Source of the DNA: Favolaschia claudopus | Lineage: Eukaryota > Basidiomycota > Agaricomycetes > Agaricales > Mycenaceae | DNA: 64,000 nt | Direction: 5' to 3' | Assembly (NCBI GenBank): GCA_037176885.1 | Contig: JAWWNJ010000089.1 | Location: 868,001 to 932,000, forward strand | Shown: in pieces, positions 1-8,522 of the stretch | How positions within the stretch are numbered: the stretch's first letter is position 1 | How the letters are laid out: every line of letters begins with the position of its first letter | Made by a program: the position numbers and the translations under genes | The notes under the pieces: generated by a model | Seen by the model: the letters and a program-made list of their open reading frames with translations, nothing else | Databases searched by the model: none | What the model was told of the DNA's origin: nothing

Positions 1-310
1 CAGGTCGATCGGTGGCTGAAAATACAAGGAACTGGATCTTTTCTTGTGAAAAGTGGGCGAAGAGAACCACAATCTAGGGTTAGGGTTTGGTTTGCTTCTC
101 ACAATGCGCCACTCTTCCTTGACTCTTTTCTCGAGCTTGTATCTCGACTTCCCTCTGCGAAACTTGCGGTGAATACGCTGGGATCGAAGCTCGTACTGCT
201 ACAAAAATCCTCATCAAGAATAGTCAATCATTCAGGCGATATAAGTATCATTTTTTTCAATCAGCAACTCCGAGTCAAACGGACAGACTGTGGCATTGGG
301 CAACATGGAA
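1..310. other. intergenic, no gene seen
   Basis: No convincing coding sequence. A short telomere-like run, TAGGGTTAGGG, lies at 75-85. The stretch is the 3' flank of the minus-strand reductase that ends at 311. Confidence 0.5.
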
Positions 311-1522
311 CTACAATTTTGACGAAACCCTCGAAGCCCTGCGCCGTATAATCTCCTCGCCGATGCGCCTAGCTCTTTCTTTCATGAATTGCCTCGAGTC
401 GTGGTCCCCTAAGGCGACGCTCAGCGGTCCGTCGACAGAGCGAAAACGCTTCGAAGCTGCGTTGGAGAACCGCCAATCCCTTCCTCCAATCCCCCAAAAC
501 TCTGCGTATCTTCCCTGTTTAACGCTGTCATCCGTCACATACCGAAACTCTGCGCCGCGAGAACCGTTATGTTTTGGGAAGTGATCAACAACATCTTGGT
601 GAAGCTGCGCCAGTGTACGCGGAACGTAGCTCTCGGCCGAAGTGTGGATTACACCAGTTGTACCCTGCATGACGTGGAGAAGGATGAGATTGGTGACTAT
701 GTCGACAGGGACCTCATCAACGATGTTGGTGCCAGCGGGGTGGAGCAATGAGACGTGGAATATGCCCGAGTCTGGATTCTGCATATATCTTTCGATATAG
801 TCCGAAAGAGGGCAAGCGCCACCTCGCGCGTAGTACGGGTAGGGCTCGGAAATGGCGGGTCCGATGCAGCCTGGTCGTGCGATGAGGATAGGCAGCTTGG
901 GATGCCTCGCAAGCAGAAGCTGCTCCGTCATATTCTTAACGAATGCATAGCGAGACGCAAAGCGGCCATCCACCCCTCCCGCCACTTTGCCCTCCTTCAA
1001 AATCTGCGCGAGGTGCTCCTCCGCGTCGCCCGCAGGGTAAACCTTCTCCTCAACAACGCCATCGGGAAGGTGCGAGCTCGCGTAGATGGTGGATATGAAA
1101 ATGAATCTGGTGAGATTTTTGAATATCGACGCGATTTTTGCTAAATGGAGGACAGGTAGACAATTATTGTGGACCGTCTCTCGTAGAGAGCTCATCCAAT
1201 TGAGGCTGGCTGCTCCGTGGATGATGACGGTGACGGTATCGGCCATTTCGTCTAAGATGGCGCTTTCAATCCCGAAACTAGGCTCTGTAACGTCTCCGAC
1301 GACTAGCTGGACTTTCTTCGTCGACAGGATGCCTTCGACTTGGCTCGGAATCGTCTTCTTCCACTGAGATATCGCCTGTTCTGGTGACCCACGGACTAGG
1401 ACATAAATCTTTCGAGTATCGAGCTTCGTCGCCAGCTGATACAGAAGGCAGGCACCGAGGTAGCCCGTACCCCCCGTCAGAAAAATTGTCTGCTGGTGAA
1501 AGAAAGTGGAAGGATTGTCCAT
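311..1522 (-). CDS. NAD(P)-dependent thioester/fatty acyl reductase-like protein with PTS1
   Basis: Single-exon 403-aa protein of the NAD-binding_4 (male-sterility/thioester reductase) branch of extended short-chain dehydrogenases. Seen: the Rossmann nucleotide loop GGTGYLG at residues 17-23, VVGDVTEPSFG near 75-84, and the catalytic pair Y192-x3-K196 in RYAFVKN. The family reduces acyl thioesters or acyl-CoA to aldehyde or alcohol with NADPH. There is no adenylation or carrier domain here, so it is a stand-alone reductase. The last three residues are SKL, a canonical peroxisomal targeting signal 1, so peroxisomal action is likely. The ATG gives the expected short leader before the Rossmann fold. 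A broken paralogue lies at 24.9-26.6 kb (ending AKL) and a fragment at 11.3 kb. The substrate is not predictable. Confidence 0.85.
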   Translation of the reverse strand: MDNPSTFFHQQTIFLTGGTGYLGACLLYQLATKLDTRKIYVLVRGSPEQAISQWKKTIPSQVEGILSTKKVQLVVGDVTEPSFGIESAILDEMADTVTVIIHGAASLNWMSSLRETVHNNCLPVLHLAKIASIFKNLTRFIFISTIYASSHLPDGVVEEKVYPAGDAEEHLAQILKEGKVAGGVDGRFASRYAFVKNMTEQLLLARHPKLPILIARPGCIGPAISEPYPYYARGGACPLSDYIERYMQNPDSGIFHVSLLHPAGTNIVDEVPVDIVTNLILLHVMQGTTGVIHTSAESYVPRTLAQLHQDVVDHFPKHNGSRGAEFRYVTDDSVKQGRYAEFWGIGGRDWRFSNAASKRFRSVDGPLSVALGDHDSRQFMKERARRIGEEIIRRRASRVSSKL

Positions 1523-1662
1523 CGTGGTGAGCGGTGGGTTGCAAGGAGGAAACTATTCATCTGGTACACTTGGACTGCTCACTGTTCGTTGTGAAACGAT
1601 GAATGTCAAAGCAATTTTAGCGAGCTGCTGTCGAACCACCCAGATGAGACTGCGTGGACGGC

Positions 1663-1671
1663 GTATATAAA
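1663..1671 (-). promoter_or_regulatory. candidate TATA box of the reductase
   Basis: The A/T run GTATATAAA lies about 140 bp upstream of the reductase ATG at 1522. It reads TTTATATAC on the gene strand. Position fits a fungal core promoter with a roughly 100-nt leader; no other evidence. Confidence 0.3.
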
Positions 1672-1992
1672 CGCCAAGCATGGCCATACGTTGTGGCGCG
1701 TTTCATAGAACCTTGAATGATGAAGTCCCTTTGCCCTGAAAATCATTTTCATTCACAAGAAGATTAAGGCACCACTGGCTGGCTAATCTAGGTTTGTCAT
1801 GACACGCGAGGATGTAACGAGTAGGTGCGTAGGTGTGTACGAGGTATAGGTGTCCAGTCCGAACTGTTGATAGAGGGTGTGTGTGTGTGTGACAGTGCGT
1901 TTCGGGCGGTTCCCGACAGCGTATATAATAAAGACCTTCCGAAAACCATGATATCCATACAGACGAGATGTCTAGCCAGACCGTCCGTCGAA
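1672..1992. other. intergenic with GT microsatellite
   Basis: No gene seen between the reductase promoter and the end of the next F-box gene. A (GT)7 run lies at 1877-1890. Confidence 0.4.
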
Positions 1993-3348
1993 TCAAAGCA
2001 GATTTGCTGATGGGTGACCGATATGAAGACTGAGACCGTCCTCCATCAACTGCCGCAGACCACTTTTCAGATGGTCAGACGGTGGAATCGGAGTACCAGG
2101 CCCATACTCGGGAATCTGAAGCTTGAAGGACTCCAACAGTCCAGGACACAAGGTACGCCGAAACGTGAGCAGGCGAAGCATCTGCTCGTAGTCCACAGGA
2201 ACGTGAAGGTCGGCGACCATCTCAACGGTATGCAGGTTTGGGAGGAAATCAATGGTATTCAGGGTGTCGAAAAGAAGGAAGAGTTTGGCTGCATCTTGAG
2301 GATCGGGGGAGGTGATGGAGAGGTGAAGACTGACGAGGGTGGGTATGAGGCGGAGGAATTGAACGAGGCTGGATAGAGACCAATTGAAGGGGATGGCCAT
2401 GTGCAGCGACTCGAGCGGCGGCGACGAGCGAGAGATGAAGGCGTTGAGCTCGCCGTAGCCGACATCTAGAACCGAGAGACTGAGCTCCCGAAGCGCAGGT
2501 AGCGTCAGATGTCGCAAGATGCGCGAAGAGCTGCCGTTGGTGCCCAGCACGTCATACATGAAGGGGAATCCCAGCTCCAAATATTGCAGCGATGCGAGCA
2601 TGAGCGGGCTCGGAAACAGCTCCTGATTGTTCTCCGGCTCGAAGAAGACGTTGTCGAGCTCTAGCGTCGAAAGCATAGGAGCGGCGCCCAAGACGTCTAG
2701 CCAACGGCTTATTCTGCCGAAGCTGGCCGGATCGGAGGCCTGGAGGCTCAAGTTCTTCAAAGACGATAGCTCCAGGCCTCGCCAGTGTCCTAACCTTAGA
2801 GTTGTGTCCGCGTCAATCAAGATCGCGTCGGGGACGACGAGCCCAAGAGTCAGGCTTTCCAATTGAGAACTATACTGCGCCACCATGTCTTGCACGTCTT
2901 GATTCAATGCAAGGAAACCGCGGAGACTGAGGGATACGGGGAGGCTGCGCGCACGGCTGAGCCAGAGTCCGCAGAGATTCGAGTAGTTGGGGCTCCGAGG
3001 TAAGTCTACCATCCCCACGTTGCACCAGAGCTTAGGCGTGGCGAGTGCGATGTCGCGCCAAAGCTGACAGACCTGGAGGAAGACCATTGGAGTCGACAAA
3101 GGGTCCGGAGGTGGTGGATGAGGGGGGTAAGGATGAGTATTTCGGGAAGGTGGGACGGCGAGGAAGATGAGGGACTGGAGTTCTAGGGGTAGACGTGCCA
3201 TTGGGTCGACGGCCATGTTTAGCTTGTGCTCAGCCTCTCCGAGCTGAGAGATTAGGGCCGCTTGTAAAGTTTCGGGAGCCTGTGCGATAGCGGTCACCAA
3301 GTCGTCGACGTCCTGCCGCAGTTGTGCGACGGTCGGTGGCTGCGACAT
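1993..3348 (-). CDS. F-box/LRR protein, array copy 1
   Basis: 451-aa intronless protein. In order: N-terminal helical/coiled segment (residues 5-45), F-box from DPMARLPLE at 48-56, the LWRDIALATPKLW part of the F-box at 96-108, then irregular leucine-rich repeats with LTLPAL at 291-296 and RSSPPLESL at 317-325, and a conserved tail LMEDGLSLHIGH. A proline-rich insert (residues 67-87) separates the two halves of the F-box and is unusual for the array. Start chosen at 3348 because it has the ACCATGTC-type context (here CGACCATGTCG) shared by the family; the frame stays open 27 codons upstream. By family knowledge the F-box would bind Skp1 and the LRRs a substrate. No target is known. Confidence 0.87.
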   Translation of the reverse strand: MSQPPTVAQLRQDVDDLVTAIAQAPETLQAALISQLGEAEHKLNMAVDPMARLPLELQSLIFLAVPPSRNTHPYPPHPPPPDPLSTPMVFLQVCQLWRDIALATPKLWCNVGMVDLPRSPNYSNLCGLWLSRARSLPVSLSLRGFLALNQDVQDMVAQYSSQLESLTLGLVVPDAILIDADTTLRLGHWRGLELSSLKNLSLQASDPASFGRISRWLDVLGAAPMLSTLELDNVFFEPENNQELFPSPLMLASLQYLELGFPFMYDVLGTNGSSSRILRHLTLPALRELSLSVLDVGYGELNAFISRSSPPLESLHMAIPFNWSLSSLVQFLRLIPTLVSLHLSITSPDPQDAAKLFLLFDTLNTIDFLPNLHTVEMVADLHVPVDYEQMLRLLTFRRTLCPGLLESFKLQIPEYGPGTPIPPSDHLKSGLRQLMEDGLSLHIGHPSANLL

Positions 3349-3947
3349 GGTCGTCGAGGGGGAAGAGCAAAATTTGCCCCGGCCATCACTCCGAGCTCCG
3401 AGTCCTATTGCTTCCGAAGCTCTTGGCATGAACGCTCGCCCAAATATTCCAGAGACGGTGTACTACAGCGCTTCATGGAGGCTTTACGGTCCTTTCGACG
3501 CATTTTTCGCAAATTGCAAACCAGCTTTATGCGCGACATGTGAGCAGAAAGATTAAGGAAATCATTTGGGACATATTCACCTCCAAATACGTGGCGCCAC
3601 TAAGCTTGCCAAAGTAAGTATGGGGAGCAATGGAGACGAGAGAGCGAGTTGAGGGTGGGAGCGACGCATGACCGGCTGCGCCGGCGCCTTGGTTCTACGT
3701 GTTCATGGCGCAAGCGTAAAGTTTCCAGATGTATCACAAGCAGGAGAATGTGTCGTTTCGAATGTAGAGCTAGTAGGCGGAAAGCTGATAGAAGTCGAAT
3801 TTCAAGAGTGCGGCGAGGGGGCGAAAAGAGAAGAGGATCGGATATCATAGATACGGCTTCGCTTTTAACTTAATTTGCGTCTAATATGACTTGTCAGACA
3901 AAAGAAAGAAGCAGGAGACACATGCGGGCTCACCATGCATGGCGAAT
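3349..3947. other. intergenic, no gene seen
   Basis: About 600 bp between two minus-strand F-box genes. Short open frames on both strands lack any recognisable motif. It must hold the promoter of copy 1. Confidence 0.4.
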
Positions 3948-5279
3948 TCACATTGAATACCCCGGCCAAGATCCTATGGCAATCTTCAGACCATCCTCCA
4001 TCAGCTGTTCCAACCCAGATACGAGACGACCAGGCGGCAGAATGGCGGGGCTATGAGTACTCCCGTACAAAGGTACGACGAGAGGCACGGTGAGCCGGAA
4101 GGACCGGAGCTTGACGGGGCACTTCGTAAACCGAAAACGGAGCATACGCAGCACCAGTTCGTAGTCGATTGTCAATGGAACGTCAGTCCGCAGCGTAATC
4201 TCGCGTAGATTCGGGAGAATGTCGGACGATGTAGACAAAACATCGAGGAAAGGGAAGAATCTATCGATCCGATCGTCTCTGGGCACCGCAGAGAGGTTGA
4301 GAGTGACGACAGTCGGCATGAGCCGGAGTACTTGCGCCACAGTAGTAACCGACGACCAGTCCCGTGGAATGGCCAGTCGGAGGGACTCGAGGGGCGGGGA
4401 GGAGCGAGATAGGAAGGCGAGGAACTCGGCGTATGAGATATCGAAGGACGATATACTGAGCGACTTGAGCGCGGGCAGCGTGAGAAATTGCAGGATGAGG
4501 GAAGTGCTGCCATTTTCGCGCAGCAAATCCCAAGCAAAGGGTTTCCCTAGGTGCAGATTCTGCAGATAAGGAAGTGTAAGGGGATTACTCGCGCCGCCGG
4601 GGTCCATCCGAAAGAATGTGTTGTCGAGCTTCATGCTCAAAAGAACGGGGGCCGCACGTAACACGTCGAGCCATTGACTGAGGTTGCCAAAATCCGTTGG
4701 TTTGTCGGCCTTGAAGGCTAGGCATTTAAGGGAAGAGAGCCGTGTGCCTTCGTTCAAGCTGAACGTTGCGATTGGGGTCTGGTAACTATCGCTCATGAGA
4801 CTGAAAGTGAGGTTCGCCAGCCGATGACTGTGCAGCGACACCAAGTCTTGCATATCCTGCTCCGGGATGAGGGGGCCACCGATGGTCAGCGATACGGGAA
4901 GGCTCTGCGCCCGAGAAAGCCATAGATGACATAGCTTCCAGTAGTCGCTGTGAAGTTTGTGTGGATAAGGAACTATCTGGATGTCGGACCAAAGTCTCGG
5001 CGTCGCCAGAGCGACATCGCGCCACAGTTGAGAGACGGCCGTAAGAACCAGGTGAGGCGCATCCAAACCCGGCGTAGACGCGTAGGATTCAATACAACAA
5101 CGCATGAAGATATCGGATTGCAACTCGAATGGCAAACGCGCCATCGGGTCAGAAAAGTAATTCAGTTCTCGTTGGACTTCGCTGCGCCGAGCGATCAACC
5201 TTTGAAGGAGTTGCTCTTGGGCCTCGATAGCAGCGGAGAGCTTGTCAATCCGTTTTTGCAGTTTTGGGATAGGCGACAT
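3948..5279 (-). CDS. F-box/LRR protein, array copy 2
   Basis: 443 aa, one exon. N-terminal heptad-like helix KRIDKLSAAIEAQEQLLQRL (residues 9-28), F-box beginning DPMARLPFELQ at 44-54, WRDVALATPRLW near 86-98, LRR body with FLTLPALKSL and SRSSPPLESL around residue 300, and the tail EDGLKIAIGSWPG. The tail departs from the usual HVGP motif. Start at 5279 has the CACCATGTCG context. Its closest relative in the window is the broken copy at 26.9-27.5 kb, which shares PKL-KRI-KLS-AIE-QE-LLQRLI-RRSEVQR-LNY. Confidence 0.87.
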   Translation of the reverse strand: MSPIPKLQKRIDKLSAAIEAQEQLLQRLIARRSEVQRELNYFSDPMARLPFELQSDIFMRCCIESYASTPGLDAPHLVLTAVSQLWRDVALATPRLWSDIQIVPYPHKLHSDYWKLCHLWLSRAQSLPVSLTIGGPLIPEQDMQDLVSLHSHRLANLTFSLMSDSYQTPIATFSLNEGTRLSSLKCLAFKADKPTDFGNLSQWLDVLRAAPVLLSMKLDNTFFRMDPGGASNPLTLPYLQNLHLGKPFAWDLLRENGSTSLILQFLTLPALKSLSISSFDISYAEFLAFLSRSSPPLESLRLAIPRDWSSVTTVAQVLRLMPTVVTLNLSAVPRDDRIDRFFPFLDVLSTSSDILPNLREITLRTDVPLTIDYELVLRMLRFRFTKCPVKLRSFRLTVPLVVPLYGSTHSPAILPPGRLVSGLEQLMEDGLKIAIGSWPGYSM

Positions 5280-5437
5280 GGTGGTAAGATGAGAGAAGGA
5301 TCTTGGGCCGAAAATTTCTCAGGCGCGAAAAGAGCTAAATAAACAAATGATATAGAGTAAAAGTACAGATACACGCTCCTCAGACGACATTGTAGTTATC
5401 ATAGCAAGCACAGTACTAAGTAAGAGATGGAATGAAA

Positions 5438-6799
5438 TCATAGCATGTTCTCTCGCGGAGAGCCTATATAAATCTTCATGCCATCCTGCACCACCTGCTG
5501 CAGCGTCGACTTCACATGCGCAGGCAGCGGAAGCCCGAAGTTCGAAGAGGCTAAGAAACGCAGCTCAAAGCTCTCGAGACGTACGGTGGAAGCGGTCCCC
5601 CGAAGCGTGAGCATACGGGCCACGCGCTCGTAGTCCACAGGCACCTGAATGTCGGTGTCCAGCTCAATCGCGCGAAGATTCGGAAGGAAGTCCGATGAGC
5701 GCAGAAGCTCGACACAGCAGTCCACGTCTCGGTAGTTGCGACGCGTGCAGAGGTGAAGGGTTTTGAGGCTGGGGATGTGGCGAAGGAAGTCGGCGAAGTC
5801 CGGGATTGGACGCCAGAGGACGGGGATGGACATGTAGAGGGACTCGAGGGGTGGCGAGGAGCGGGAGAGAAAGGCGACGACGTCGTTGTAAGTGAGGTCT
5901 AGGATGTGCACGCTGAGGTTCTTGAGGGCGGGAAGAGTGAGGTACCGCACCATGGAAGGTGTTATGATCGTTGCGAGCTTTTCGTCGTGATATAAGGGTG
6001 ACCCCAAAGACAGGGTGTGCAGGGACGCATGGGTGAAAGGGCCGGAAACTGAGGCACTCAGTAGATCAAACCAGGTATTGTCGAGGGTGAAGGTCGAAAG
6101 CGCAGGAGCTGCACGAAACACGTCCAGCAACTCTTCGACAGTACCGAATTCAGTTGCAGCGCTAGGCTGCAATACCAAAGTCTTCAGACAGGGAAGCTGC
6201 GTGCCCCTTTCCAATCTGAATGTTAGGCTTCGAGGCTGGGGCCGCTCGAGCGCGAGGGTCTGTTCCCGCCTCTTAGCCTCCGGGTTCAAAGTTAAATTTT
6301 CCAGCTGATGACTATATTGCGCCACTAAATCGAGTGCCCCAGGCTCGAGATCGAGTGAACCGCGAAGAGTGAGGGATAGAGAGAGGTTCCGGGCGCGACT
6401 CAGGAACAGTCCACAGAGATCAAAGTAGTTCGAATCTCCGCTAGGCAGTTCCAGTTCCAATTCGCGCCACAGATTCGGGCTAGAGAGTGCGATGTCGCGC
6501 CAGAGGCAAGAAACGCTGAGAAAACCCATCGGAGGCAGACGAGAATTTGCGCGGGGTATAGATACGTGTCCTAGCTGATCTTCAGAATGTAAAACATAGA
6601 GGAAGATGTGAGATTGAATTTCCAGAGGTAGTCGTGCGATTGGGTCGACAAAAGAGTTCAGCTTGCGCTGGGCTTCGTTGAGCTCAAAGGTGAGATCGAG
6701 CATCCGTGTCGTTCGGCTCGTTCGTTCAGCCTCCGTAATTGTGGCCGTCAGCTCTTCGATATGTTGGCGTAGCTCTGCAGCGGCCAGCGCCCGCGACAT
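5438..6799 (-). CDS. F-box/LRR protein, array copy 3
   Basis: 453 aa, one exon. The coiled-coil leader is longer than average (residues 5-48, LRQHIEELTATITEAER...), followed by the F-box from VDPIARLPLEIQSHIF (residues 51-66), SVSCLWRDIALSSPNLW, LRR-like body with YLTLPALKNLSV and SRSSPPLESLYM, and tail QDGMKIYIGSPRENML. The start at 6799 is in CACCATGTCGC; an upstream in-frame methionine at 6880 is less likely because that sequence is not conserved among paralogues. It follows copy 2 head-to-tail with only 158 bp between the end of this gene and the ATG of copy 2. Confidence 0.87.
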   Translation of the reverse strand: MSRALAAAELRQHIEELTATITEAERTSRTTRMLDLTFELNEAQRKLNSFVDPIARLPLEIQSHIFLYVLHSEDQLGHVSIPRANSRLPPMGFLSVSCLWRDIALSSPNLWRELELELPSGDSNYFDLCGLFLSRARNLSLSLTLRGSLDLEPGALDLVAQYSHQLENLTLNPEAKRREQTLALERPQPRSLTFRLERGTQLPCLKTLVLQPSAATEFGTVEELLDVFRAAPALSTFTLDNTWFDLLSASVSGPFTHASLHTLSLGSPLYHDEKLATIITPSMVRYLTLPALKNLSVHILDLTYNDVVAFLSRSSPPLESLYMSIPVLWRPIPDFADFLRHIPSLKTLHLCTRRNYRDVDCCVELLRSSDFLPNLRAIELDTDIQVPVDYERVARMLTLRGTASTVRLESFELRFLASSNFGLPLPAHVKSTLQQVVQDGMKIYIGSPRENML

Positions 6800-7193
6800 G
6801 GTGGTATGGGAGAGAGTGGCGGTCATGTGGCAGCCAAGCAAACCACGCGAAAGCTCCCGATTTGGACAATATACATGCAATCGTGAATACAGTAATGGAG
6901 GAAGTCTGAATGGGCGTTGAAATCAAGGGGAAGAGACTATGAAAACGCTTTGAATCTGCTCGCGACTTGGAAGAATTAATATAAAAAACATCCATTGAAT
7001 AACTTTTGCGTATCGAGACTTTTTGATACACTGGGTATACTACTAATTGGTCATGATAAAAAATAGAGCCATTGTCAGTGGTGGCGTGAGTCAAGCCCTA
7101 TGGTAGGAGTAGGTGGCAGAAGCTAATTCCCGACCTCCCGGACATGATATTAGGTCCAAATTTGTACTAAGAATAACGAGCGACTTACAATTA
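6800..7193. other. intergenic, no gene seen
   Basis: About 390 bp, A/T-rich around 6970-7070, between copies 3 and 4. Presumed promoter region of copy 3; no defined motif. Confidence 0.4.
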
Positions 7194-8522
7194 TCAATCA
7201 TCAAGCCAATTGGTGCCATACGGTCCAACATGAAAGTCTATTCCGTTCGACCCTATTTTCTTGAAGCCGGAGATAATATCGTCGCTGAGTTTGCCCTTCG
7301 AGTCTCCGAACAGGAGTTGGAAGGATTTGAGCTGTTGGTGTCTGGTGGCAAATACTTGCAAAAGCAGTTCGGTAAACCTTGTGAAGTCGAGTTTGTACGG
7401 ATGACTGGGACTTATGGTGAGGTTTTGGAGATTTGGAAGAATGTCAGGGTTTGAACCCATCATCTTTAAGAAAGCAAGGAAAGGTTCGTTGGACCGCTGT
7501 TTTTCGACCACGTCGGACAGGTCCAAATCAGTGAGGCTGGGAACGAGCGGCAGGATGCCGGCCACTACGCTCATTGGTTCTGGAATTTGTGGGATTGCCA
7601 TCACAAGCGACTGTAACGGAGGCGACGAGCGCGTCAGAAAGTCTTGCATCTCAACACCGCTGATGTCGAAGGTGGAAATGTAGAGGCTTTCTAGAGCGGG
7701 GAGGGTGAGGCGCAGCAACATCGTAGCGGTGCTGGTGACCCATGACCACGAGGACGCTTCTAGCTGTAGCTGTCGCAGTGAAGCGAGAGTCAAGTGTTCG
7801 ATATCAGGCTGAAGATTGCCCGTGTACTGCGCAAAGTTCATGAGTTGGCACTCGACAAGCTCAGGTGCTGCAGCTAGGAGGTCGATCCAATCGTCATCAG
7901 TGAGCTGAAGCTCTCCGTCAACGTGAGACTTGAGCGACAAGGTCTTGAGAGAGGAGAATGATGCGCCGTGGATTTCAAAAGGACTAGTATGTAAGTACAA
8001 GCCCCCTGTCTCCTCGTTGCATTCATCCCATGGGATATCGTCCGATAGAGAGATCTCCAGTTTTTCGATGCTCCGTGCGTACTGGCACAGGACTTTCTGC
8101 ATGCTCTCTCCTACTTCGTGGATTTGTCGAAGTTCAACTGAGAGAGGAAACGGATGTGCGCGCTTCATCCAGTTACCACACGCTCTGGCGAAGTCAGCTT
8201 CACGAGGCAAAGACTCTATGACAATCCGGTTCCAAAGTCTCGGTGTCGCAACAGCAATGTCGTGCCACATGTGACAGACAAAGAGAAGGTTCAAGGGCGA
8301 TCCGTCAGGATCCGGTTCATGGTCAGTCCCAGTGAGCAAGAAAATACCAGATTGAAGCTCGAGAGGCAAACGTGCCATAGGGTCAACCAACGAGTTTAGG
8401 GTTCGTTTGGCTGCTGCTAATGTCACTTCGGCGTCCCGGACTGCCAGCTTCCGTGCCTCGAGACGTGCAACGAGCCGCTCAACACGATCTCGTTGTGCTT
8501 GTATGGTGAGCTTCGCCGACAT
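7194..8522 (-). CDS. F-box/LRR protein, array copy 4
   Basis: 442 aa, one exon. Leader helix residues 8-42 is Arg/Ala-rich (DRVERLVARLEARKLAVRDA), F-box from LVDPMARLPLELQSGIF at 45-61, FVCHMWHDIAVATPRLW, divergent LRR body, LTLPALESLYI and TRSSPPLQSLVM near residue 300, and the tail ends HVGPYGTNWLDD, slightly longer and more acidic than the usual NLL end. Start at 8522 in CACCATGTCGG. This copy is the most divergent of the first four in its middle third, in line with relaxed or diversifying evolution of the putative substrate-binding surface. Confidence 0.86.
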   Translation of the reverse strand: MSAKLTIQAQRDRVERLVARLEARKLAVRDAEVTLAAAKRTLNSLVDPMARLPLELQSGIFLLTGTDHEPDPDGSPLNLLFVCHMWHDIAVATPRLWNRIVIESLPREADFARACGNWMKRAHPFPLSVELRQIHEVGESMQKVLCQYARSIEKLEISLSDDIPWDECNEETGGLYLHTSPFEIHGASFSSLKTLSLKSHVDGELQLTDDDWIDLLAAAPELVECQLMNFAQYTGNLQPDIEHLTLASLRQLQLEASSWSWVTSTATMLLRLTLPALESLYISTFDISGVEMQDFLTRSSPPLQSLVMAIPQIPEPMSVVAGILPLVPSLTDLDLSDVVEKQRSNEPFLAFLKMMGSNPDILPNLQNLTISPSHPYKLDFTRFTELLLQVFATRHQQLKSFQLLFGDSKGKLSDDIISGFKKIGSNGIDFHVGPYGTNWLDD

